NCBI GenBank assembly: GCA_013397115.1
Contig: VWZW01006824.1
Location: 558,001 to 622,000 of the forward strand
Reading direction: 5' to 3'
Length of the DNA: 64,000 nucleotides
DNA from: Edolisoma coerulescens
Lineage: Eukaryota > Chordata > Aves > Passeriformes > Campephagidae
Shown here: in pieces, positions 12,901 through 21,723 of the stretch
How the letters are laid out: every line of letters starts with the position of its first letter
Position numbering within the stretch: position 1 is the first letter of the stretch
Made by a program: the position numbers and the translations under genes
The notes under the pieces: model-generated
Told to the model about the DNA's origin: nothing
Seen by the model: only the letters and a program-made list of their open reading frames with translations
The model's database searches: none

Positions 12901-15900
12901 TACGACTAATACCATAAATGTCAGCCCACATCTGGAAGGTTTTCCTATGGAAAATACTCGGAGAATGGTTAAAAAAATTATCTTTGGATCTCATTCACTG
13001 GTCAATTCTCTTCTTCTGATCAAGGTACAATTTCACATCAGTTAACTTCATAATAATAAAAATACTTCTTGCAAGTGTAAGTTTCTGGCCATATCAACTA
13101 AATAAACAAGTTTTATGGGGTGCCAATTTTACTTCTATTCCTAGATGTTTACAGTGACCATTTCAGACACTAACTTTCCCAAGGCATCATCCACATCCCC
13201 TCGACTTGGCTCCTGACCCCGCACTCGTCCACGACAAGTTAAAGGCATGAGTTCATCAGCTGGATACGCATGCTCCTGTTGGGAACAAAACAGGGGAATC
13301 AGTTACAGTGCTCACAGCCACTCTTGGGAGCCTGTAAAAGGAATCCTCATCATGCTGTTCTTCAGAAAAACTGCATGGCCATCACAGAACCTTGCAGGTG
13401 GGAAGGGACCTCTAGAGTTCATCTTGTCCAAGCCCTCTGCTCGAGCAGGGCCACCCAGTACCACATCCAGACAACTCCTGACCATCTCCAAGGACAGAGA
13501 CTCCACAGCCTCTCTGGGCACCCTGTCCAACACCTGGTCAACTGCCCAGTGAAAAAAGTGTTTCCTCATGTTCAGAGGGAACCTCCCGTGGTTCAGTTTG
13601 TGCCCATTTCCTCTGAGCACCGCTGAGAAGAGCCCGGCTCTGTCTTCTTGACAGCCTCCCTTGTTAAATTCCCTGGAGCCTTCTCTTCCCCAGGCTGAAC
13701 AGCCCCAGCTCTCTCATTTCATAAATTCCCTGGAGCTTTCCCTTCTCTAGGCTGAACAGCCCCAGCTCTCCCTCCCTTGTTAAATTCCCTGGAGCCTTCT
13801 CTTCTCCAGGCTGAACAGCCCCAGGTCTCCCTTCTTAAATTCCCTGGAGCCTTCCCTTCTCCAGGCTGAACAGCCCAGCTCCCTCAGCCTTTCCTTGCAG
13901 GAAAGATGCTCCAGCCTCTCGCTCACCTTGATGGCTGGTCCTTCACTGGACTCTGCACAATGAACTCGGCTGGCTGGGGCTGACAGTCAGTAACAGGTAA
14001 GAGAACTCAGAAGTTTAAACAAAAAATTGGTGAATTACTACATAAGGCACGAAAAATAACATTCACCAAAAAAAAATCCCTAACAAGACTGAGCCTTTTA
14101 CAAATATAATTGACACTAATATAACACTGACATCAGTAACGATGAATCTTAAATATATCTAATTCTACCAAACATGAAATTGCCTCCTTTAGAAGCTCAA
14201 CACAAGTGATTTGGGATGGAGCTTTTCTCTTGATTTCAGCAGGAAACTGGCTGCAGTACTGACGTCTCCAGCTGGACTTTTAGTGGAGAACTAACATGTG
14301 GCAGGATAAAAAACTTCAATTGCTGCACTGAAACTGCAAGTAAACACATTCAAAATCTTTCCAAATATATGGTGCAAAAATAATCTATATTCAAACATGA
14401 AATAAAAAGGAAAATAGGAGCATTCCTCTATAAATAAACAGCTCTTACAGCCACTTCTTTCGAAACTGATCGTTTGTTTCCCTGTATACCACCCTCCTGA
14501 GTGTTTTGGTCTTTGCTCAACTCTTTGTTCTCCTCAAGTTTAACTACAAAAGGCAGAATCTAGATCATTTTAATACAGCTCAGATGTTTCTGAACATCTC
14601 TGCAAAGTATTCAGAAAAACAGATTAAAGAAGTACACAACAAAAGCAATGGCAAAACTGAGATCTCTGGCTTAAATTTTGGATAAGAGAAGTGATAAAAA
14701 ATCTGGAAAAATAAACTTTTGGTTTTACAAATAAAGAACCAGAAGCATTTTGAAAAATAAAAGTTCGCTTATTCTCTGCCTGCAGCAGAGAATCAGCAGC
14801 TACTGGATTGAGTTATTTCCCAACTTGTCACTGGCCTCAAGTGACTGACATTTTCACATATTCTGACAGCCAAGAAGAAAAAATATCCCCATTATTACAA
14901 ATATTGTTGAAGGACTAAAAAAACCAGCAGCTTTTTCTCAAAGCTTCTGCTAACAACTAAAAAAAAAAAAGAAAAAAAGAAAAAAAAAGAAAAAAAAAAA
15001 AGACAAGGGAAACTCCCTTGCAATCAAACATGAATTTTCAGTCTTCTAAATACGCATGTCTAAAATATGTATTAATAGAAACAGAAAATCAAAACTTTTC
15101 AGCTGGCTGTTTCAAAAACACCTGCAAAAATACTTCATTCTCCTGCTGTCAGAATCTTTTCTTCAACTTTAAACAAGCAAGTCACATTTCTCTGTTTGTT
15201 TAGCGCTCCAGCATACGTGGCAAATAAATATTCTTTTGGCTTCAAAGTTTCCAGGATTGCTGAAGTTATTCCTCTCCGTTAAACAGAATTTTCTTGCTTC
15301 AGATGTGGCAAGACCCCTACCAGTTGCCAGTTTATCACACAATGAACAGTAGGAGCACGGATCCTTGTAATATTTTATCCAATTTTGCCAAATACACGAA
15401 TATTCTTTTGGGGAAACCCAAGCCAAGTGTTTTTCGTGGAACCAGATTACAAAAATTACTACCAAAAAGCCTGATGTTTAACTGCTACAGGTTTCAGAAG
15501 TACAGAGCTTAAGTTAAAAGGCCTGGAGAAACCATACCCCTTTGAAAATCCTCTTGGCCTGGCCTTCTGTCCACTCTACAGTCCTGTACCTCTCTCATGC
15601 TGTATAAAGTTGTACTTCCTGAGATTTTAAGTTTGAATTACACAATTAAGTTTATACCAGAACACAGAACCTGGGACATGTGGCAAGATGCTTCCAGGAG
15701 ACAGCAGTTTGTGCTGCAGGAACTGATGCAACTTGAGAGGGGTTTCTGCAATAGCCACAAAGAACGTGCAAGAATGTCCATATAAAGCCAGTAAGAATTA
15801 ATCTTTTAATCTTAGTCACATCTACATTCTCCTCAGAAGTGTACTACTTACAGAATATTTGAAAGTAATTATTACTTGAGGAAGTCCATTTCAAGAACTA

Positions 15901-18561
15901 TTTATTCTTAAGCTTTTCTAAACTGAGCCATCCCAGGGTGGGTGGAATGGCTCAGAGGTCCAGAACTGGAGGACACCTGCACAGGAATCACAAGTCAGAG
16001 CAAAAGAAACCACAGCCAGCGTGGCCTATGGTCATATGACAGTCACATCCTGGGCACAGCCTGGAATGCCTGGATATGGCAACAGATCCCCTTTGTCTTC
16101 TACAAACAGTTTGTAGAAAAGCCCCCAAACTGCATCTGACATGGCTTACCACTGAAGAATTATTAAATGTCATTTTTACCTACAAAATCAATTTGTGTTC
16201 TCCAGAATCTGACACCTACAGACAGCTCTTCTCAAGCTTCCTTTTCCTAGGATTTCAAACCAAATACTTTACTGTTCATAGCCTGATGTGAGATAAACTG
16301 GTTTGGGAAAGATCAGGCACGGATTAGGAGAGTTACCACAAGCAATTCTTAGTTACCACTCTAAAAGCCATCACAACCCTCCTGAAAGCAGTATTTGTTA
16401 CGGTCTTTTTAAAGGCTTTACAGGTGCTTTTACTTATTTTAGCTCTGTTTTTGCCCCTCCTTCCCAGATATTTCTATAGAATGTCATGTACTGTAGGTTG
16501 CTTTCTCCCCCAGGTCAGCAACAACTCCTCTGAAAAACATCAAGCAAGTATTTGACTTACCATATAATTGCTATATGCATGATCAAACATTTCAAGCACT
16601 TGATTTCTAAAAAAGAAAAAAGAAAAAGCATTAGTGGTCTGTCTCCCAATGGCCTTTAACACACCATCTTACATGCATCACACTTTAATATCTGAGTATC
16701 AGGCACAGGTCCTCTACTAACATACTCTACTCAAGTAAATTAAATACAGAACAATAATTTTTCTTGATTCAGCTATTCTTGTCCACTCCAGAAAGGAAAG
16801 ACTCTTTCTTCGCCTAACATGAAATTATTTGGGGATCTCTTGGCAAGCAAATACTAAGGAAAACCCTAAAATTCATTTCATATGTTTGAAAGGACAGAAA
16901 TGCTTCTCTACATAAAAACTCCCTGCAAAACACATTGTTTTTTTAAGACACAGCACTACTGCTGATCATTCCTAACTGTTTCACTAAGGAGCCCTGCAAG
17001 CAAAAAGGGATGCTAATTTCTACCATCAACATAATTCACAATCTCTTCTGATAAGACTGAACATAAAAGAGCCAAGAACACCACAATTATATTGTAAATA
17101 CCCAATTTAGTTCAATGACTTGGAAATTCAAGAAGTAGTTTTAACTCATCAAGTGCATTAAGGCATCAAAAGAGCAGAGGATGGTGCTGCTCCCAGGTGC
17201 CTCTCAGGCTGCAGCAGGCAAAACCCCAGATAAGCACACAAAGCTGCTGGGTGATGCTGCACACAGAAAATTGCTTAAAACTTACATTTACAGGCATTTT
17301 CTGTGACTGACATGATCCTTTCATTAAATACAGAGATCACCTCATTCAGAAGCGACCCAGCTTAGTGTCCCCAAACACAAACCACAGCAGAACACGGCCT
17401 GCACATGCCTGGGGCATCAGATGATATTTTAAGTGCAAGTTATTAATGCAAAAATTTTAAAACCAACTGGGGAATGAAATTTCAACTCCTTGTGTAGCCT
17501 CATGAAGAAAACACATAAAAGATCACACACACAAATTACCCTGAGAACCCAAGATGGAAAACCCCAGTAACTGTAAACACTAGAGTTAAATATCAACTTA
17601 TAACCCGACAGCTGGACTTGATGATCTTGGAGGCCTTTTACAACCTTAACAATTCCGTGATCAACAACTATGAGAGTATCCAGACTGTTTCTCCAGCAGA
17701 CTTTTAGCATTATTATTTTGTACAACTGACCAGCGGATGGGAAGAGGACGATGAAACTGCCCGAGTAAACTACTAAGACAAAATATGCTTGATTGCAAAT
17801 TTGTTTTAAAAAATCCCACTCCATGCAGGAAAATGTACTTCCACCTACGTTGTAATATTTACCCTTTAACTAAAAACGACAATAAAAGAATCAGCCTCTT
17901 ACATGTACGTGCACGGGGGACCGAAGCAGTTCAGGTGACATACAGGGACTAGGCGGAACACAAGTAAACATGTACCTTTTTTATGACTCCCGCACTCTCG
18001 CAGAAGCACGGCCATAATTAAACCAAATGAGTGTGGATTTAGAGTTACCTTTGATCACTTTTACTCCTAGCTTCACACAAGCCCTGGCTGAAACCTCCAA
18101 GGCGAGCTCCCAAGCACTGGCGAGTCACAAGTTCACACAGCACATGGCCTGACCCCACACCGGAGAAGGGGCCACATGTCCCCAACAGCCAGGCGACCTG
18201 GCCCAAAACACCCGCCGGGGTCCGGCACACGCAGCTCCAACACGGCTGGGCACCGATGCCACGCGTCCCCTGGAGCGTTCGGGGGGAGACGGAGGGACAG
18301 CGGACGCGGTCCCGAAGCTCTACGCCCGCAGCCGCCCAGCCCACCCCAAGCCCGGGGGCAGCGCGCATCCCCTGCCCAGCACGGCGGGGCCCGGCCCGCC
18401 GGCCTTCCCTCCCTCTCTCCCTCCCTCCTTCCCGCCGTCCCTGCGCTCACCCCAGCCGGCGCTTCTCCTCCCTGCTCATGGCCCCGGCGCCCGGGGCGGC
18501 CGCCAGCACGGAGGAGGCGGAGAGCAGGCCAAGGGCCAGGAGCTTCCAGGGCCTCCTCCAG
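803..18561 (-). CDS. EDEM3: EDEM3, ER degradation-enhancing alpha-mannosidase-like protein 3 (gene-level entry, exons 1-15, 3' part off window)
   Basis: EDEM3 is an ER-lumen glycoside hydrolase family 47 protein that trims alpha-1,2-linked mannose from misfolded glycoproteins and so commits them to ER-associated degradation. Fifteen exons on the minus strand join in one frame with GT-AG introns. Visible landmarks, by homology to ER mannosidase I: a hydrophobic signal sequence ([14 protein letters not shown]) then SREEK in exon 1; [16 protein letters not shown] in exon 5-6, whose Glu is the family general acid; [11 protein letters not shown] in exon 10 with a catalytic Asp; LRPEFAEST in exon 12 with a catalytic Glu; and [11 protein letters not shown] in exon 14 with the calcium-binding Thr. 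All expected catalytic residues are present, so the enzyme looks intact. The last coding base here is in exon 15. The protease-associated domain and ER-retrieval tail must lie left of position 1. Assignment is by close match to vertebrate EDEM3, clearly closer than to EDEM1 or EDEM2. Confidence 0.96.
958..3197 (-). other. EDEM3: EDEM3 intron 14
   Basis: This is a 2.24-kb AT-rich intron between exons 14 and 15. I see no recognisable mobile element or RNA gene in it. Confidence 0.8.
3198..3363 (-). CDS. EDEM3: EDEM3 exon 14 (end of GH47 domain)
   Basis: This 166-nt exon encodes [20 protein letters not shown], then a segment with [14 protein letters not shown] and a tail ending TVSKKNT. The Thr of TTEAH is the GH47 calcium ligand. 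The donor GTACGT follows AATACA. Confidence 0.96.
3886..4010 (-). CDS. EDEM3: EDEM3 exon 13
   Basis: This 125-nt exon encodes [20 protein letters not shown], then a segment ending [10 protein letters not shown] and two bases of Arg. Acceptor TTCGTAG; donor GTAAAG. Confidence 0.95.
4192..4275 (-). CDS. EDEM3: EDEM3 exon 12 (catalytic Glu)
   Basis: This 84-nt exon (28 codons) encodes [20 protein letters not shown], then ESTYFLYK. The Glu of LRPE is the conserved GH47 active-site glutamate. Donor GTACAG. Confidence 0.95.
5435..5518 (-). CDS. EDEM3: EDEM3 exon 11
   Basis: This 84-nt exon (28 codons, phase 0) encodes [20 protein letters not shown], then KKHNFLPE. Acceptor TTTTAG; donor GTAAGG. 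Confidence 0.95.
5980..6125 (-). mobile_element. CR1 retroposon 3' fragment
   Basis: Read on the minus strand this is a 5'-truncated CR1 3' end. It carries the conserved GGAAGGTGTCCCTGCCCATG and GGTCCCTTCCAACCTCAGCC segments and ends in a TTCTGAGATTCTGTGATT tail. It lies in EDEM3 intron 10-9 territory, close to exon 10. Confidence 0.88.
6238..6363 (-). CDS. EDEM3: EDEM3 exon 10 (catalytic Asp)
   Basis: This 126-nt exon (42 codons) runs [20 protein letters not shown] to [19 protein letters not shown]. The Asp of [11 protein letters not shown] corresponds to the active-site Asp of ER mannosidase I. Donor GTAAGG. Confidence 0.95.
7632..7729 (-). CDS. EDEM3: EDEM3 exon 9
   Basis: This 98-nt exon encodes (D)[18 protein letters not shown], then [25 protein letters not shown] is the conserved GH47 substrate-side motif. 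Donor GTAAGT. Confidence 0.95.
8284..8389 (-). CDS. EDEM3: EDEM3 exon 8
   Basis: This 106-nt exon encodes [20 protein letters not shown], then [15 protein letters not shown] and one base of the next codon. Acceptor TTGCAG; donor GTGGGG, which lacks the usual A at +4 and is probably weak. Confidence 0.95.
8794..8928 (-). CDS. EDEM3: EDEM3 exon 7
   Basis: This 135-nt exon (45 codons, phase 0) starts [20 protein letters not shown] and ends [10 protein letters not shown]. It carries two nearby cysteines (CTAC) conserved in EDEMs. The donor GTTTGC departs from consensus beyond +3, but the joined frame and homology support it. Confidence 0.95.
9418..9571 (-). CDS. EDEM3: EDEM3 exon 6
   Basis: This 154-nt exon encodes (G)[18 protein letters not shown], then a segment ending [19 protein letters not shown] lines the GH47 active-site barrel, and NTT is a potential N-glycosylation sequon. 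Donor GTAAGT. Confidence 0.96.
10204..10316 (-). CDS. EDEM3: EDEM3 exon 5 (catalytic Glu)
   Basis: This 113-nt exon encodes [15 protein letters not shown], then a segment ending [12 protein letters not shown] and a split Gly. The Glu of VFETNIR matches the GH47 general acid, whose mutation in EDEM3 is known to abolish mannose trimming. Acceptor TTCCAG; donor GTGAGT. Confidence 0.96.
10772..10811 (-). CDS. EDEM3: EDEM3 exon 4
   Basis: This 40-nt exon encodes (K)[13 protein letters not shown], the conserved GH47 'LTLIDxLDTL' helix. The donor is GTAAGT. It is too short to stand out alone and was placed by homology and phase. Confidence 0.93.
10812..13174 (-). other. EDEM3: EDEM3 intron 3
   Basis: This intron is 2.36 kb. 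It contains a homopolymer T/A stretch near 11163-11184 and one CR1 3' end at 11329-11464. The rest is unremarkable AT-rich sequence. Confidence 0.75.
11329..11464 (+). mobile_element. CR1 retroposon 3' fragment
   Basis: This is a 5'-truncated CR1 with GACAGGGCTTGGAGCAACCT, GTGGAAGGTGTCCCTGCC and GGTCCCTTCCAACCCAAACC, ending in ATTATTCTGTGA. It sits in EDEM3 intron 3, antisense to the gene. Confidence 0.9.
13175..13275 (-). CDS. EDEM3: EDEM3 exon 3
   Basis: This 101-nt exon encodes [20 protein letters not shown], continues through [13 protein letters not shown] and ends with two bases of a Lys codon. The donor is GTTAGT. The PADELMPL…C segment is typical of the EDEM group of GH47. Confidence 0.95.
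13379..13960 (-). mobile_element. CR1 retroposon copy with internal tandem expansion
   Basis: The minus strand carries CR1 3'-region landmarks: the GGTGCCCAGAGAGGCTGTGG block, the CAGTTGACCAGGTGTTGGAC region and a TTCTGTGATGGCCATGC end. Within it the segment GGCTGAACAGCCCCAG occurs four times in tandem (13661-13890), where a normal CR1 has one. It lies in EDEM3 intron 2. Confidence 0.85.
13661..13890. repeat. Tandem repeat inside CR1, ~55-61 bp x 4
   Basis: Four consecutive units start at about 13661, 13716, 13777 and 13832. Each contains AAATTCCCTGGAGC, a pyrimidine stretch, then CAGGCTGAACAGCCC (unit 2 has TAGGCTGAACAGCCC). Units differ by a few substitutions and small indels, so the expansion is not very recent. 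Confidence 0.85.
14959..15001. repeat. A-rich low-complexity tract
   Basis: This is a run of adenines broken only by single guanines every 7-12 bases. It may be a degenerate homopolymer or a retroposon tail, but no element body is recognisable beside it. Confidence 0.8.
16561..16606 (-). CDS. EDEM3: EDEM3 exon 2
   Basis: This 46-nt exon encodes (G)[15 protein letters not shown], the start of the GH47 domain. The acceptor is TTTCTTTTTTAG and the donor GTAAGT. The phase-2 entry completes the Gly codon split from exon 1. Confidence 0.93.
16607..18450 (-). other. EDEM3: EDEM3 intron 1
   Basis: This 1.84-kb intron rises in GC toward exon 1, where the CpG island begins near 18.1 kb. It contains a short CR1 3' fragment at 17607-17662. 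Confidence 0.75.
17607..17662 (+). mobile_element. CR1 3'-terminal fragment
   Basis: The short segment GCTGGACTTGATGATCTTGG followed by AGGCCTTTTACAACCTTAAC and AATTCCGTGATC matches the extreme 3' end of an avian CR1. It lies in EDEM3 intron 1. Confidence 0.75.
18451..18561 (-). CDS. EDEM3: EDEM3 exon 1 (partial, signal peptide)
   Basis: The minus strand reads [20 protein letters not shown], then SREEKRRLG, ending GG before donor GTGAGC at 18450-18445. This is a signal peptide followed by the conserved EDEM3 SREEK motif. The exon runs into a five-N assembly gap at 18562-18566, so the initiator Met and the first residues are missing. The internal ATG before SREEK would lack a signal peptide and is unlikely to be the true start. 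Confidence 0.85.
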
Positions 18562-18566
18562 NNNNN
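18562..18566. other. Assembly gap (five N) inside EDEM3 exon 1
   Basis: Five undetermined bases interrupt the first exon in a GC-rich context. The true missing length is unknown. Another single N is at 18739. Confidence 0.95.
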
Positions 18567-18581
18567 CCGCTCCCCGGCGCG

Positions 18582-18608
18582 TCAGCCCGGAGCTCCGCTG
18601 AGGGCCAT
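18582..18608 (-). other. Possible short upstream ORF or gap-disrupted start
   Basis: An ATG in a strong context (GCCGCCATGG) lies upstream of the gap on the minus strand. It reads MALSGAPG and then TGA. It is either an upstream ORF in the EDEM3 leader or a sign that local sequence errors obscure the true start. Confidence 0.3.
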
Positions 18609-18716
18609 GGCGGCCGGCCGGGTGCCCGCTAGACCCGCTGCGGGCCCATGGCCGCTCCCGCGGCTCCCGGCGCAGGAAGGGCCCGGCCCGGCCCCTCCGC
18701 GCGCGCCCGCGGGGGC

Positions 18717-18730
18717 GTAGCCAAGGAAAC
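18717..18730 (+). promoter_or_regulatory. Candidate RFX X-box-like motif
   Basis: GTAGCCAAGGAAAC resembles the imperfect palindrome bound by RFX factors (GTNRCC, short spacer, RGNAAC). It is about 150 bp upstream of the EDEM3 coding exon. A single motif match is weak evidence. Confidence 0.3.
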
Positions 18731-18768
18731 GGCCTAGCNGAGCCCCGGTCGCGCAGTGTGCGGGGAAA

Positions 18769-19080
18769 TCATGGAATGGCTCAGGATGGGAGGGACCGTA
18801 AAGATCAGCTCATCATGGGCACGGACGTGTTCAGAGCCCCGTCCACCCTGGCCCTGCACACTCCCAGGGATGGGGCAGCCACGGCTTCTCTGGGCACCCT
18901 GTGTCAGGGCCTCAGCACCCTCACGGGGAAGAACTTCCTCCTCAATAGCCAGTGTAACTCTCAGTTTGAAGCCGTTCCCACTCACCCTGTCACTCCGTGC
19001 TCCTGTAAAACCTCCCTCTCCGTGTTGCCCGCAGGCTCCCCTCGGGCACTGGAAGGAAACACCTCCGTCACTCCCGGCTG
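18769..19080 (-). mobile_element. CR1 retroposon fragment next to the EDEM3 CpG island
   Basis: Read on the minus strand it carries the CR1 blocks GGGTGCCCAGAGAAGCCGTG and TCCCTGGGAGTGTGCAGGGC, ending near ATTCCATGATTTCC at the island edge. It is older or more diverged than several other copies here. Confidence 0.8.
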
Positions 19081-19165
19081 CCTGAAGAACACTTACTTAA
19101 TAAAATCCCCCAAATTATCACACACTGACAAAAGCAGCCTCCCAGCAATGGAAGGGAAGAGCGTC

Positions 19166-19171
19166 TTTATT
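19166..19171 (-). terminator. NIBAN1: Candidate NIBAN1 polyadenylation signal
   Basis: AATAAA on the minus strand is followed about 30-45 nt downstream by a GU-rich stretch (TTTTGTCAGTGTGTG). That would give a 3' UTR of about 2.55 kb. Another AATAAA at 21285-21290 is closer to the stop but lacks an obvious GU-rich element. The choice is uncertain. Confidence 0.25.
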
Positions 19172-21723
19172 TCCGTGACAAGCGTTTGTACGAAGTTCCA
19201 AGCAAATACAATGTGTTTCATGTCCTGGCCTTTTTTAACAGTGGAAACCCCACGGAATTTCACACCCCAGCCCGCTCCCCTCACGGCACCCGACCCTCGG
19301 CCATGGGCCGCGAGAGCCGATTTATTACGGTTCCCAGTTTGTGAAGGCAACTGCAAGAAAGCAACAAAAGCGAGAGAACGGGTGCATTATTATCATTTCT
19401 GATCAGTGGTCCCATGTAACCTTGCAGATTGCTGAGCTCTTCTAGCCAAGCTGTCGCTTCTAACCAAGTGGGGTAAAGAAGAAAAACACTACTTCATCCA
19501 TTTGCAAAGGGACAGAAAATGCCCAAAACCGGGAAAAAAATCCCCTGTCCACGAGGAACTGCAATTTAAATTGCAGAACCAAGCAATGTACAGGCTGAAT
19601 CTTCCCCATCCTTTCCCATCCCGCTGGTGAAAAACATCTGAGCATCTGCATTCAGCAATGCAACTCATATCACAGGAAAATATTACCCAGATCTAGGCCT
19701 GCCACAGAAATAACTCCAAAATTACCATGATGGGAATACTTATGCAAAATGCTCTCTGTACAGATGTATCTAATTCATATTAGAATGAATTAGTTTCATT
19801 TTGCAGGAGGCTGCAGTCTTTTTTGCTGCCATGCTAGTTGTCTTTCACACAAAAAAAGTATTAAAAACCCATAATGTCCCCTAATTTTAGCTTAAAAAGG
19901 CTGCTGCTGCTGCTTAACTCCAGAGCACATGTTATAAATTTGAAATTACTGAACACTCAGTACCAATTAAAAATAGTTCAGAATTTGTAAAAGTGAAGAA
20001 GCAGTGGCAGTGAAATAACCAATGATTTGTTAAAAAAATTTGGCTGGCAGTGGTTTGTATGTTTACAAATTAGTATTTTTGCATGAAATATACAGAGGAA
20101 ACAAGTCAAAGTACTTCTGCAAGGCAAACATCTGTGACCTTCACGTTTCCATACCACAGTATGACTTCTAGAATAAATAGGAACTGCATTTATTTTACTG
20201 CAGTGACAGAGCAGTTAATCCAGTTACTCAGCAGGGTTCCTTCCTCACACAGTAATATTTGCCTGTTCCTCTAGTGTCAATTCTCTGTTAGTACTAAAGA
20301 ATATTTTGATAGCATTGAAAGACTTTGCAGAGTTTGCTGAAGTTAAATGCTAACACATATTATGCTCCCAAGACTCTGTTACTTCTTCCCATGTCTTTAA
20401 GGACATAAATCCTGCAGTCCTTGCTGCAATTATCATTAATCTTTGCTGTCCTGGACTGTATGACATTTAGAAACAGGCTCAAAACACCAGGCCAGAATTT
20501 CAAGGTGCCTTTAATTTACCTCTAAAGTGAGGTCTTGCATTTGAAAGGCCAATTTACTAAAATACTGTGTTTCATCTCCAAGCTTTTCTGTGCAAACTGA
20601 GATGCAAAGAATGCATTTAAGCAACTCAGTGCCGAGATCATGGCTTGATCCAGATCGTGTGTATGAAAGCAGATGTCTCATTTTAATAACTGCTTTTGTA
20701 ATGTGATTCTGCCCTCCAAAATCTAAGCACATGTAACAACCTCTGGCTGCTTGTCACTTCAGTTAACATCTGCCTTAGAAATTACATGCAACGATTCTGA
20801 TATTTCACAATTGTGGCCACTTATTACATGATTTCCACACCTAAAAAGGGTAACTCCGGACCTGGGTAACTCAGTGGGAATGGGAATGACAGGACTCGAT
20901 ATTCTGTATTAGATAGCTGTAAGTGAATCTATTTTATGGTGGGATTTAAACCAGAGAAATGCTGCCTAATGGTTATAGTTATTGTAAACATTCTTATCTC
21001 TCCCTTCCATAAACAAAACAAAACAAAATAGCCATAAAGTGCTCTGGAAGGCTAAATAACCCCGAAGTGCAGAGTGGGACTGAGAAACCTGCTCTCATAG
21101 TTTCCCCTTTTTAAATACAGCAATAAGAGAGAAAAAAAATTAAAATCAGAATATTTGCTTGTCTTTGATATCTGTGAAAACTTGGAAATAAAATTAAGTA
21201 ATCAGTTTGCAGAGTTTGCACAGTGTGGCTTTTCAGCAATCTACTAAATCAACTATTTGGTTCTGTTTACTACTAAAAAATGTTTTTATTTCCTGTATAC
21301 TGCATGCAAATACTAAAAGCATCCTCGAGTATGTATGTACCAACCACCAGAATCAGAGCAGTACTTGTCAAAACCATGCGTTTAAAAATCAAGAGCATCC
21401 CTAAGAACAGCTAAGTTGTTAAAATAAGTTGATGATAGTTGGGCGTTTGAAGCATTCAGTGGTCACATTTTCAGACTCTTTCTCTAGCTTTAAAAGGGAG
21501 CAAATTTGAAGCGACAGATGAGGTTCCTCAGCAGTAATCTGGTTTTAACCAAAAGGAAACCCATCACCCATCCCTCAGGAAGGGATCCGTGGGAAACCTG
21601 CAGGAGCTGGGGACACCACAACAAAGCCCATTTCCTCCAGCCCCGACCTGAATAAGTATTCACAATTGAACAGGGATTACTGGAGTAAACAGGTCCTGCA
21701 GGGGCTGGGCTGAAAGCTGCTTT
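19172..21723 (-). other. NIBAN1: Probable NIBAN1 3' UTR
   Basis: This is sequence downstream of the NIBAN1 stop codon. It has no recognised repeat and no other gene. It is AT-rich with several AATAAA or ATTAAA candidates, consistent with a long 3' UTR, but its extent cannot be set from sequence alone. Confidence 0.45.

Larger units (their letters stand above)
13276..16560 (-). other. EDEM3: EDEM3 intron 2
   Basis: This intron is 3.3 kb. It holds a CR1 copy with an internal tandem expansion (13379-13960) and an A-rich low-complexity tract near 15 kb. No exon-like sequence was found in the remainder. Confidence 0.75.
18130..18765. promoter_or_regulatory. EDEM3: CpG island and promoter region of EDEM3
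   Basis: The stretch is strongly GC- and CpG-rich compared with its flanks (GCGCGCGCCCGCGGGGGCG near 18700) and surrounds EDEM3 exon 1. No TATA box is evident, as usual for a housekeeping CpG-island promoter. Two runs of undetermined bases (18562-18566 and 18739) show that assembly through it was difficult. Confidence 0.8.

Noticed and set aside
18176..18720. Plus-strand open frames across the EDEM3 CpG island
   Set aside because: High GC removes stop codons. The frames cross undetermined bases and are antisense to exon 1.
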